From Rhizobium sp. Root1212 (GTDB taxonomy: Bacteria; Pseudomonadota; Alphaproteobacteria; Rhizobiales; Rhizobiaceae), in NCBI RefSeq assembly GCF_001424985.1, contig NZ_LMDA01000024.1, positions 214,904 to 278,903 of the forward strand: a DNA stretch of 64,000 nucleotides. Direction: 5' to 3'. Below the pieces are notes generated by a model. The model ran no database searches and was not told the origin of the DNA. It saw nothing but the letters and a program-made list of their open reading frames with translations. The position numbers were made by a program, and so were the translations under genes. Positions 56,761 through 64,000 of this stretch are shown here, in pieces. Position 1 is the stretch's first letter. Every line of letters starts with the position of its first letter.

Positions 56761-59700
56761 TCAGCTGCAACCGCTCGTCGCTCCGCACGTGTCGCACTTT
56801 TCACAAGTTCCATTGCGAACCATCGTGAAGTTCTGGCACTCGGAGCACATGTTGCCCGTGTAGCCCTGTGCAATCGAGCGGATGCGGCGCTCGGCTTCCA
56901 GCTTCTTGGCATCCGACTTGGCGGCGGCTGCTTCGGCGGCGGCCTTGTCGGAGAAGAGGGCGGTTACCTCGCTGGTGGTCTCGACTTCCGTCGTCTCTTC
57001 CGAGATTTCTTCGGCCAGTTCTGCAGCCCGCTCTTCGTAATCGCGCTTGAAGGCGACGATTTCGGAGGTGGAGACGGCGAGCGTCGTTTCGATCTTGCGG
57101 GCAGCGCTGCCGGCAAAGGCCGTGACCGTGCCGCCCGACGATGCCTTGGCGGGAGCGGCGGTTGCCGAGCCCTTCGGCTCGCCGCTGGCGCGGTCGATGC
57201 CGCCCTGGACGAGCGTCGGCTTGTGGCCGCGGGTCCAGCCGGTGGAGATCAGGTTGGTCTTGCCTTCCTGGATGCCCTTGCCGAGTGCGGTGTTGGAGAA
57301 GTCCGACGTATCGACATGGGCCAGATCGTGGCGGTTCAGGTATGAAACGGCGAGTTCGCGGAACACGTAGTCGAGGATCGACGTGGCGTTCTTGATCGCG
57401 TCATTGCCCTGAACCATGCCGGCCGGCTCGAACTTGGTGAAGGTGAAGGCCTCCACATATTCTTCCAGCGGCACGCCGTATTGCAGGCCGAGCGAGATGG
57501 CGATGGCGAAGTTGTTCATCATCGCACGGAAAGCGGCGCCTTCCTTGTGCATGTCGATGAAGATTTCGCCGAGGCGGCCGTCGCCGAATTCGCCAGTGCG
57601 CAGATAGACCTTGTGACCGCCGACGATCGCCTTCTGGGTATAGCCCTGGCGGCGGTTCGGCAGCTTTTCACGCTCGCGGGTGACACGCTCGATCACACGC
57701 TCGATGATCTTTTCCGTGACCGTGACGGCCTGGGCGGCTGCCGGCTGCTGGACGAAATCCTCCAGCGCATCCTCGTCGTCCTCGTCCTCGATCAGCGAGG
57801 CGTTGAGCGGCTGGGACAGCTTCGAGCCATCGCGATAGAGCGCGTTGGCCTTCAGCGCCAGCTTCCAGGAGAGCATGTAGGCGGACTTGCAGTCCTCGAC
57901 GGTTGCTTCGTTCGGCATGTTGATCGTCTTGGAGATCGCGCCCGAGATGAACGGCTGGGCAGCCGCCATCATGCGGATGTGGCTTTCGACCGACAGATAA
58001 CGCTTGCCGATCTTGCCGCAGGGGTTGGCGCAATCGAAGACCGGCAGGTGCTCGGCCTTCAGGAACGGCGCGCCTTCCAGCGTCATCGCACCGCAGACGT
58101 GGATGTTGGCGGCTTCGATGTCCTTCTTCGAGAAGCCGATATGCTCGAGCAGGTTGAAGCTCATGTCGGCCAGCTGCTCGTCGGAGACCTTCAGCGTGGT
58201 CTTCAGGAAGTCGGCGCCGAGCGTCCACTGGTTGAAGACGAACTTGATGTCGAAAGCAGCCTTGGTCGCGGCGTTGATCGCCTCGATCTTGTCGTCGGAA
58301 AAACCCTTGGCGCGCAGCGAGCCGGGGTTGATCGCCGGGGCCTGGTTGATGTTGCCGTGGCCGACGGCATAGGCCTCGATCTCGGCGATCTGGCTTTCCG
58401 AGTAACCGAGCGTGCGCAGGGCTTCCGGAACGGCGCGGTTGATGATCTTGAAGTAGCCGCCGCCGGCGAGCTTCTTGAATTTCACCAGTGCGAAGTCGGG
58501 CTCGATGCCGGTCGTGTCGCAATCCATGACAAGGCCGATCGTGCCGGTCGGCGCGATGACGGAGACCTGGGCGTTGCGGTAGCCGTGCTTCTCGCCGAGC
58601 GAGACGGCGAGATCCCAGGCCGACTTGGCATGGACGATCAGGTCCTGATCCGGGCAATCGGCGTGCAGCAGGGCAACCGGATCGACCGACAGGCCTTCAT
58701 AGCCGGCGGTTTCGCCGAAGGCGGCGCGGCGATGGTTGCGCATGACGCGCAGCATGTTGTCGCGGTTCGGCTTGAAGCCGGGGAACGGGCCGAGCTTGGC
58801 CGAGATTTCGGCCGAGGTCGCGTAGGAAACGCCGGTCATGATCGCGGTCAGGGCACCGGCGATGGCGCGGCCTTCCTTCGAGTCATACGGGATGCCGGAG
58901 GACATCAGCAGGCCGCCGATATTGGCGTAACCGAGGCCGAGCGTGCGGTATTCGTAGGAGAGTTCGGCGATTTCCTTCGACGGGAACTGCGCCATCATGA
59001 CGGAGATTTCGAGAACCAGCGTCCAGAGGCGGACGGCATGCTCATAGTCGGCGATGTTGATGTTCTTCGTCGCTGCATCCTTGAACTGAAGCAGGTTCAG
59101 CGAGGCAAGGTTGCAGGCGGTATCGTCGAGGAACATGTATTCCGAGCACGGATTGGACGCACGGATCGGGCCGGCAGCCGGGCAGGTGTGCCAGTCGTTC
59201 ATCGTCGTGTTGAAGTGCAGGCCCGGATCGGCCGATGCCCAGGCGGCATAGGAGATGCTTTCCCAGAGGTCGCGGGCCTTCAGCGTCTTCATCACCTTGC
59301 CGTCCTTGCGAGCGGTGAGGTTCCAGTCACCATCGGCTTCCACAGCGCGCAGGAAGTCATCCTTCAACGAGACGGAGTTGTTGGAGTTCTGGCCGGAGAC
59401 GGTGAGATAGGCTTCCGAATCCCAGTCCGTGTCGTAGGTCTTGAATTCGATATCCTTGTAGCCCTGCTTTGCGAACTGGATGACGCGCTGGACGTAGTTT
59501 TCCGGTACCTGATCCTTCTTGGCGGCGCGGATTTCGCGCTTCAGGGCAGGGTTCTCGTTCGGGTCGAAGCAGGCGTCGTTATCACCAGAGCAATTGACGC
59601 AGGCCTTCATGATCGCCTTCAGGTGCTTGGCGACGATCTTGGAGCCGGTGACGAGGGCGGCGACCTTCTGCTCTTCCTTGACCTTCCAGTTGATGTATTC

Positions 59701-60573
59701 CTCGATATCCGGGTGATCGATATCGACGACGACCATCTTGGCCGCACGGCGGGTGGTACCGCCGGACTTGATGGCGCCGGCAGCGCGGTCGCCGATCTTC
59801 AGGAAGCTCATCAGGCCGGAGGACTTGCCGCCGCCCGAAAGCTTTTCGCCTTCGCCACGCAGATAGGAGAAGTTGGAGCCGGTACCGGAGCCGTACTTGA
59901 ACAGGCGGGCTTCGCGCACCCACAGGTCCATGATGCCGCCTTCGTTGACCAGATCGTCGCCAACGGACTGGATGAAGCAGGCATGCGGCTGCGGATGCTC
60001 ATAGGCCGACTTGGATTTGACCAGCTTGCCGGTGAAGGGATCGACATAGAAGTGGCCCTGGCCGGGGCCATCGATGCCATAGGCCCAATGCAGGCCGGTG
60101 TTGAACCACTGCGGCGAATTCGGCGCGACGCGCTGGGTGGCGAGCATGTAGGCAAGTTCGTCGCGGAAGGCGAGGGCCGCGTCTTCGGAAGCGAAGTAGC
60201 CGCCCTTCCAGCCCCAATAGGTCCAGGTGCCTGCCAGACGATCGAAAACCTGGCGGGCATCCGTCTCGGAGCCGTACTGTTCTTCCTTGGGGAGATCCTT
60301 CATCGCGGCGAGGTCGGCTTCAGAGCGCCACAGCCACGAGGGAACGGAATTTTCCTCGACCTTCTTGAGCTTCTTCGGGACGCCGGCTTTGCGGAAATAT
60401 TTCTGGGCGAGGATGTCGGCGGCAACCTGGGAGAACTGCGCCGGCACGTCGATATCCGCGAGCCGGAAGACGATGGAGCCATCCGGGTTCTTGATTTCGC
60501 TGACCGCCTTGCGGAATTCGATTTCCGCATAGGCCGATTGGCCGGGCTTGGTGAAACGACGTTCGATCTTCAT
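56761..60573 (-). CDS. nrdJ: Adenosylcobalamin-dependent (class II) ribonucleotide reductase
   Basis: Reduces ribonucleotides to deoxyribonucleotides, using a B12 radical, in the absence or presence of oxygen. The 1270-aa protein has catalytic-loop residues Asn474, Cys476 and Glu478 (SNPCSEYMF), the [10 protein letters not shown] segment, [16 protein letters not shown], and a C-terminal zinc ribbon/thiol tail CSECQNF ... [13 protein letters not shown]. An acidic linker ([12 protein letters not shown]) lies near residue 935. The start at 60573 (MKIERRF) follows AAGGACAAGGG. No B12 riboswitch was seen upstream; two NrdR-like boxes are. As sole class II enzyme it makes DNA precursors B12-dependent. 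Confidence 0.95.
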   Translation of the reverse strand: MKIERRFTKPGQSAYAEIEFRKAVSEIKNPDGSIVFRLADIDVPAQFSQVAADILAQKYFRKAGVPKKLKKVEENSVPSWLWRSEADLAAMKDLPKEEQYGSETDARQVFDRLAGTWTYWGWKGGYFASEDAALAFRDELAYMLATQRVAPNSPQWFNTGLHWAYGIDGPGQGHFYVDPFTGKLVKSKSAYEHPQPHACFIQSVGDDLVNEGGIMDLWVREARLFKYGSGTGSNFSYLRGEGEKLSGGGKSSGLMSFLKIGDRAAGAIKSGGTTRRAAKMVVVDIDHPDIEEYINWKVKEEQKVAALVTGSKIVAKHLKAIMKACVNCSGDNDACFDPNENPALKREIRAAKKDQVPENYVQRVIQFAKQGYKDIEFKTYDTDWDSEAYLTVSGQNSNNSVSLKDDFLRAVEADGDWNLTARKDGKVMKTLKARDLWESISYAAWASADPGLHFNTTMNDWHTCPAAGPIRASNPCSEYMFLDDTACNLASLNLLQFKDAATKNINIADYEHAVRLWTLVLEISVMMAQFPSKEIAELSYEYRTLGLGYANIGGLLMSSGIPYDSKEGRAIAGALTAIMTGVSYATSAEISAKLGPFPGFKPNRDNMLRVMRNHRRAAFGETAGYEGLSVDPVALLHADCPDQDLIVHAKSAWDLAVSLGEKHGYRNAQVSVIAPTGTIGLVMDCDTTGIEPDFALVKFKKLAGGGYFKIINRAVPEALRTLGYSESQIAEIEAYAVGHGNINQAPAINPGSLRAKGFSDDKIEAINAATKAAFDIKFVFNQWTLGADFLKTTLKVSDEQLADMSFNLLEHIGFSKKDIEAANIHVCGAMTLEGAPFLKAEHLPVFDCANPCGKIGKRYLSVESHIRMMAAAQPFISGAISKTINMPNEATVEDCKSAYMLSWKLALKANALYRDGSKLSQPLNASLIEDEDDEDALEDFVQQPAAAQAVTVTEKIIERVIERVTREREKLPNRRQGYTQKAIVGGHKVYLRTGEFGDGRLGEIFIDMHKEGAAFRAMMNNFAIAISLGLQYGVPLEEYVEAFTFTKFEPAGMVQGNDAIKNATSILDYVFRELAVSYLNRHDLAHVDTSDFSNTALGKGIQEGKTNLISTGWTRGHKPTLVQGGIDRASGEPKGSATAAPAKASSGGTVTAFAGSAARKIETTLAVSTSEIVAFKRDYEERAAELAEEISEETTEVETTSEVTALFSDKAAAEAAAAKSDAKKLEAERRIRSIAQGYTGNMCSECQNFTMVRNGTCEKCDTCGATSGCS

Positions 60574-60697
60574 CTGTCCCTTGTCCTTTGTTGCCGCAAC
60601 CGGGAAAGCGCCCGGCACAATAAGTCCCATCCGGCCGCACATCCTGTTGCGCAGCCAGTGTCCGTTTCCGTTTTTCGTGGGAAACCCTCTCGAGGGC

Positions 60698-60744
60698 ACC
60701 CTTTATCTTGTGCTGATTTTGGCTGCAAACACTAAATATAGTAT
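60698..60744 (-). promoter_or_regulatory. Tandem NrdR boxes upstream of nrdJ
   Basis: ACACTAAATATAGTAT (60729-60744) matches 14 of 16 positions of the consensus ACACWATATATWGTGT, and ACCCTTTATCTTGTGC (60698-60713) matches 12 of 16. They are 31 bp apart, the three-helical-turn spacing known for NrdR, and 125-171 bp before the nrdJ start codon. Repression of nrdJ by the ATP-cone repressor NrdR is inferred. The nrdR gene itself is not in this window. Confidence 0.75.
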
Positions 60745-60937
60745 CAACAACTTCTTTACGCCAGTTTTTGTTGCGATCGCGGAGGGCGCTGGGGATCACA
60801 AATCATTACCGTTCCCGCCAGCGAGTCATCCACCGGAGGGCAATTGTCGATAACGATCTTTTTGATACGAACCGGCCTCGTGACATTCCGGTCCCGTCGC
60901 CGCCGCAACGTGGAAACCATTAACGCCATAGGACCCG

Positions 60938-60971
60938 ATTCCGTCAAGGGCTGGTCTGTGACGGAATTTTT
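60938..60971 (+). terminator. Hairpin with T-tract, rightward; possible end of a small RNA
   Basis: ATTCCGTCA (60938-60946) pairs with TGACGGAAT (60959-60967) across a 12-nt loop, followed by T5. No protein gene ends here on the plus strand, so it may terminate an unannotated transcript or be chance. Confidence 0.4.
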
Positions 60972-60972
60972 A

Positions 60973-60988
60973 ACCCTATATCTTGTGT
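60973..60988. promoter_or_regulatory. Third NrdR-like box, far upstream of nrdJ
   Basis: ACCCTATATCTTGTGT matches 14 of 16 positions of the NrdR consensus and closely resembles the weaker nrdJ box (ACCCTTTATCTTGTGC), but it is 400 bp from the nrdJ start and has no partner at 15, 21 or 31 bp. Its function is unclear. Confidence 0.45.
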
Positions 60989-61225
60989 CTGGTGACTGTG
61001 GAAAACGGGGACAGCGGGCGACGCCTGTAAAATCAGGCGTTTCCGCCGAAAGTTTCACGCCGCTCAGGGAATGGATTAACCGAAACCCAAAAAATCAGTG
61101 ATGAAAAGCCGCAGGGAAGGTGGCTCCCGATCTCCTGCAATAGCCAGGGCGGCAAAACTGTGAACTGGGGAAAAGGTGATTCGGTATCGATCTGCCTGGG
61201 GGCAGAGGTGGCGTGGCAGGCATCC

Positions 61226-61486
61226 TCAAGGATTACCGTTTTGAGCCTTCTGCAAGTGGTCGGAAGCTTCGATGGCCAGCGGGTGGCCACGGTGGCGCGC
61301 GATAAACCGCCGCCAGGCCTCCGGCGTGTTGCTTCGAAGCGCCATATCGTATTCTTCCCGAATGGCGGTCGTGGGGTCGCGCGGTGGCGGTAGCATGTTC
61401 TTCTCCTCAGCGTAAAGAATGCCGGAAACGAGGAGGCAGCAGGCCAGCGCAAGCGAATAGGTGCCGAATGCCGCGATTTTGATCAC
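61226..61486 (-). CDS. Small secreted hypothetical protein
   Basis: An 86-aa protein with a signal peptide (IAAFGTYSLALACCLLVSGI, cleavage after LYA) and a mature part NMLPPPRDPTTAIREEYDMA then SNTPEAWRRFIARHRGHPLA. The second part resembles the tail of tetratricopeptide-like proteins (a W-x2-F-x3-H-x3-P-x-A pattern). Function unknown. It is divergent from the RTX protease gene, sharing an upstream region of 179 bp. Confidence 0.68.
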   Translation of the reverse strand: MIKIAAFGTYSLALACCLLVSGILYAEEKNMLPPPRDPTTAIREEYDMALRSNTPEAWRRFIARHRGHPLAIEASDHLQKAQNGNP

Positions 61487-61665
61487 TCGAACCTCTCTTT
61501 TTTTATAGCGTCCGCCGTGATGGTGGTATTAGCTACGCAGAATATAGCACATTTCTCATGCATGCGTTTCCGGTCACTTCGTTTCAGCGTCCGGGCAGAT
61601 TGTTTTCCGCAGAACGATGCTGCGGGCCTCTTTAATCTTTTCATCTAAGAATTTCGAGGGAAGTC

Positions 61666-63912
61666 ATGAGCATTGCAGTTTCCTCGACCCCTTCGGGCAA
61701 CCAATATATCGATGGCATTCTCTACGGCACGCAATGGAGCGGGCCGATCACCTACAGCTTTGCCGATGCGCTCAGCGATTTCGGCACCTATCCCTACGCG
61801 ATCGACGGGTCTCAGCAGATCAGCGCGACACAGCAGAACGCGATCCAGTCCATTCTGGAGGGGACGGCTTCTTCCGGCACGGCGCTTTTCACCTTCGGCT
61901 CCTACTCCCAGATCGCCAATATCGACATATCACTCGCTGCCGATCCGGCCGGCAGTTCCGACATAACGATCGGCCAGACGAACATGTTCGACGGCAGCGA
62001 CCTGACGACGGCAAGGGTTGCCGATTTTCCGCTCCTGAGCCAGGGGGTCTCCGGCGGCGACGTCTGGTTCGGAGACAACTATGACTACCGCACGCCGCAG
62101 GTCGGCACTTACGCCTGGGCGACGCATATCCACGAACTCGGCCATGCCATGGGCCTCAGCCACGGGCACAATGCCGGCACGGATATCGATGGTTTCAAGT
62201 TTGCCATCCCGCATGATCGCGACGGGATGGAATTTTCGGTGATGACCTACCGCAGTTTTGTCGGCGGCTTGACGAACGGATACACCAACGAAGAATTTGG
62301 CTACGCTCAGACGCTGATGATGTACGATGTCGCAGCGCTCCAGTATCTCTACGGCGCCAATTTCAGCACCCATTCGGAGGCAACGACCTATACTTGGTCT
62401 GCGACCACAGGAGAGATGTTCGTCAACGGCACCGGGCAAGGCAAGCCGGGGGATGGTGTTTCCGCCGCGTCGAACCGTCTGTTCCTAACGATCTGGGACG
62501 GCGGCGGCGAAGATACCTATGATTTCGCCAACTATACCGACAATGCCTTCATCGATCTGGCGCCGGGAGGATGGTCTCTCGTTTCGCAGACTGAGCGCGC
62601 CTATCTCGGCCTCGGCGCTTATGCGAACGGTAATGTCTATAATGCGTTGCTCTATCAGGGCGATCTGCGCTCTCTCATCGAAAATGCCAATGGCGGCTCC
62701 GGCAATGACGAAATCGCCGGCAATGTCGGCAGGAACAAGCTGACGGGCAATGGCGGCGACGACGTGCTCGTCGGGCGTGGTGACGATGACATCTTGAACG
62801 GCAACGACGGCGCCGATACGCTTTTCGGCGATTTCCGGACACCTGTCGCGACCTATTCGGGGGCAGGAGTGTTTACGGAAAATGCCGCCGCCACCAACAA
62901 TACGCGCGAGACGGCGCGAAGCCTGACATCGGCGATCGGCCCGCACACGGATGCGAATGTCGAGCATTCGGATACGAACCCGAGCGTCACGATCACGGGA
63001 ACGGGCGACGGCAATTTCGACTGGTACAGTTTCGATGTGCTGGCGCCGGGACAGGTGACGCTGGATATCGATGGCGGGACGGACACCTACATCGAACTTT
63101 ACGACGCCGACGGCAATCTGCTCGCCTACAACGATGATTCCGTTACGGATGCCGGTGACACGGGCTCCACCGTCGATTGGAAAAGTTTTATCGCCTTCAC
63201 GCTGACGACGCCGGGGCAATATTTCGTAAAGGTCGGCGTTTACACCAGCAGCGGCTCCGGGGGAGCGGTCATTCCCAGCGGCACGGTCTACACGCTTGGC
63301 ATCGTCTTGCCCAACCCTGTCGAGATCGACGCCGGCGGGGCCGGCAACGATCAACTGAACGGCGGGGGAGGAACGGACAAGCTCTTCGGCGGAGCCGGCA
63401 ATGACACGCTCGACGGCGGCGCGGATGCCGACACACTCGACGGCGGCGCGGGTGATGATACCTATGTTCTCGGTGCTGAAAACGACACGGTTTCCGATAG
63501 TTCGGGAACGGACACAATTACCTCGACGATCACGCGTTCGCTGGTCGTTTTCGGCACGATCGAGAACCTGACGTTGCTGGGGACGGGGGACATCAATGGT
63601 ACCGGCAACGGGTTGGCAAACACGATCGCCGGCAATTCCGGCAAGAACATCCTGGACGGTGGGTTGGGTCTTGACAGGCTGGTCGGCGGCGCGGGGGACG
63701 ATACCTACGTCCTTGGTGCTGAAAACGACATGGTACCGGCACTTCCGGCAAGAACATCCTGGACGGTGGGTTGGGTCTTGACAGGCTGGTCGGCGGCGCG
63801 GGGGACGATACCTACGTCCTTGGTGCTGAAAACGACATGGTTTCCGACAGTTCGGGGATCGACACGATCACCTCGACGATCACGCGGTCGTTGGCGGGTT
63901 TCAGCGCGATAG
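61666..63912 (+). CDS. RTX metalloprotease of the serralysin (M10) type; reading frame broken near its 3' end
   Basis: A secreted zinc endopeptidase, probably exported by a type I system using its C-terminal repeats. As read it has 748 aa. The catalytic motif HELGHAMGLSH gives His156, Glu157, His160 and His166, and the Met-turn SVMTYRS has Met193. After the peptidase domain come RTX nonapeptide repeats (GGSGNDEIAGN, GGDDVLVGRGDDDIL), a pre-peptidase-like jelly-roll at about 405-545 (TGDGNFDWYSFDV), and further RTX repeats. A second frame continues the repeat sequence after about 63735, where a 107-bp offset duplication changes frame; the last 55 residues (PALPARTSWTVG...) are therefore an artefact of the shift. 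The real gene probably extends past 64000. Start follows GAGGGAA. Confidence 0.85.
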   Translation: MSIAVSSTPSGNQYIDGILYGTQWSGPITYSFADALSDFGTYPYAIDGSQQISATQQNAIQSILEGTASSGTALFTFGSYSQIANIDISLAADPAGSSDITIGQTNMFDGSDLTTARVADFPLLSQGVSGGDVWFGDNYDYRTPQVGTYAWATHIHELGHAMGLSHGHNAGTDIDGFKFAIPHDRDGMEFSVMTYRSFVGGLTNGYTNEEFGYAQTLMMYDVAALQYLYGANFSTHSEATTYTWSATTGEMFVNGTGQGKPGDGVSAASNRLFLTIWDGGGEDTYDFANYTDNAFIDLAPGGWSLVSQTERAYLGLGAYANGNVYNALLYQGDLRSLIENANGGSGNDEIAGNVGRNKLTGNGGDDVLVGRGDDDILNGNDGADTLFGDFRTPVATYSGAGVFTENAAATNNTRETARSLTSAIGPHTDANVEHSDTNPSVTITGTGDGNFDWYSFDVLAPGQVTLDIDGGTDTYIELYDADGNLLAYNDDSVTDAGDTGSTVDWKSFIAFTLTTPGQYFVKVGVYTSSGSGGAVIPSGTVYTLGIVLPNPVEIDAGGAGNDQLNGGGGTDKLFGGAGNDTLDGGADADTLDGGAGDDTYVLGAENDTVSDSSGTDTITSTITRSLVVFGTIENLTLLGTGDINGTGNGLANTIAGNSGKNILDGGLGLDRLVGGAGDDTYVLGAENDMVPALPARTSWTVGWVLTGWSAARGTIPTSLVLKTTWFPTVRGSTRSPRRSRGRWRVSAR
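63636..63841. repeat. 99-bp exact direct repeat in RTX region that breaks the reading frame
   Basis: 63636-63734 and 63743-63841 are identical over 99 bp and joined by ACCGGCAC. The offset is 107 bp, not a multiple of three. The neighbouring repeat at 63743-63985 has a full period of 243 bp (81 codons), so the first unit has lost 136 bp. The frame of the second copy continues normally to the window edge (GTSGKNILDGG, VSDSSGIDTITST). Confidence 0.9.
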
Positions 63913-64000
63913 AAAAACTCATCCTGCTTGGAGTAGGCAATATCAACGGCACCGGCAACGGGCTCGTGAACACGATCACCGGCACTTCCGGCAAGAACAT

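Larger units (their letters stand above)
60574..61225. other. 652-bp intergenic region upstream of nrdJ
   Basis: Holds the nrdJ leader (60574-60697), the NrdR-like boxes (60698-60744), a hairpin with T5 at 60938-60971, a third NrdR-like site at 60973-60988, and the inverted pair ACGCCTG/CAGGCGT at 61021-61040. No coding ORF with normal codon use is convincing. Spacing and hairpin suggest a possible small RNA transcribed rightward from about 60850, which is speculative. Confidence 0.4.

Noticed and set aside
57481..60735. Plus-strand ORF of 1084 codons
   Set aside because: Antisense shadow of nrdJ with no recognisable domain; nrdJ shows catalytic residues and a proper ribosome binding site.
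60574..60800. B12 riboswitch before nrdJ
   Set aside because: Looked for the B12-box and the characteristic folded core, none was seen; NrdR-like boxes explain the region better.

Overview
The window looks like a core chromosomal stretch of an alphaproteobacterium of the Rhizobiaceae (Sinorhizobium/Ensifer, Rhizobium or a close relative). Supporting signs are the high G+C, a class II DAHP synthase, a malic enzyme fused to a phosphotransacetylase-like domain (about 770 aa), a B12-dependent ribonucleotide reductase (NrdJ), a separate petA-petB-petC operon, DUF2865 and DUF2059 proteins, and short two-hairpin intergenic repeats resembling the rhizobial RIME family. From memory, the order fumC, gph, rpiA, gor, DAHP synthase, nadE, luxI-type gene, luxR-type gene, dme and later petABC resembles the Sinorhizobium meliloti chromosome. 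No tRNA, rRNA, CRISPR array, transposase or prophage was recognised.

Layout. 1-9.7 kb: housekeeping genes (fumC cut by the window edge, a periplasmic L,D-transpeptidase, gph, rpiA, DUF2059, gor, DAHP synthase, a GFA protein). 9.7-16 kb: an HTH protein, a TadG/TadE-like pair, a DUF1003 membrane protein and an LtaS-type phosphoglycerol transferase, all on the minus strand. 16-22 kb: nadE, a NYN (PIN-like) protein, a beta-propeller protein, a CHASE4-like/GGDEF protein and an SDR. 22-27 kb, minus strand: DUF2865, an acyl-homoserine-lactone synthase and its LuxR-type regulator with a lux box between them, then dme. 27-35 kb: an LpxH-like phosphoesterase, an MFS permease, an enolase-superfamily epimerase, and an Mla-type lipid transport operon (STAS-MlaE, MlaF, MlaD, auxiliary lipoprotein). 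35-39 kb: a BON protein, a small secreted protein, hemF, a soxR/flavin-reductase pair with a SoxR box, and trmL. 39-47 kb: two paralogous ABC exporters and petABC. 46.7-48.7 kb: cbpM/cbpA and a CMD-like protein. 48.9-54.7 kb: a ribose-type sugar ABC operon with two permeases and a divergent LacI regulator. 54.8-64 kb: a lipoprotein L,D-transpeptidase, a VOC protein, a DUF1508-like protein, nrdJ with paired NrdR boxes, and an RTX/serralysin-type metalloprotease that runs toward the right edge and carries an internal frameshift.

The genes are largely independent housekeeping modules. Regulation can be read directly at several points: a lux box before the luxI-type gene with a terminator separating it from luxR; a SoxR box in a MerR-type promoter facing the FMN reductase; tandem NrdR-like boxes 31 bp apart before nrdJ; and a LacI-type palindrome between the sugar-transport operon and its repressor. 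Convergent neighbours repeatedly overlap by 4-32 bp at their 3' ends. The main oddities are a frame-breaking 99-bp duplication in the RTX repeats, a LuxR regulator without the usual ligand-contact residues, and a possible short leader ORF before petA.
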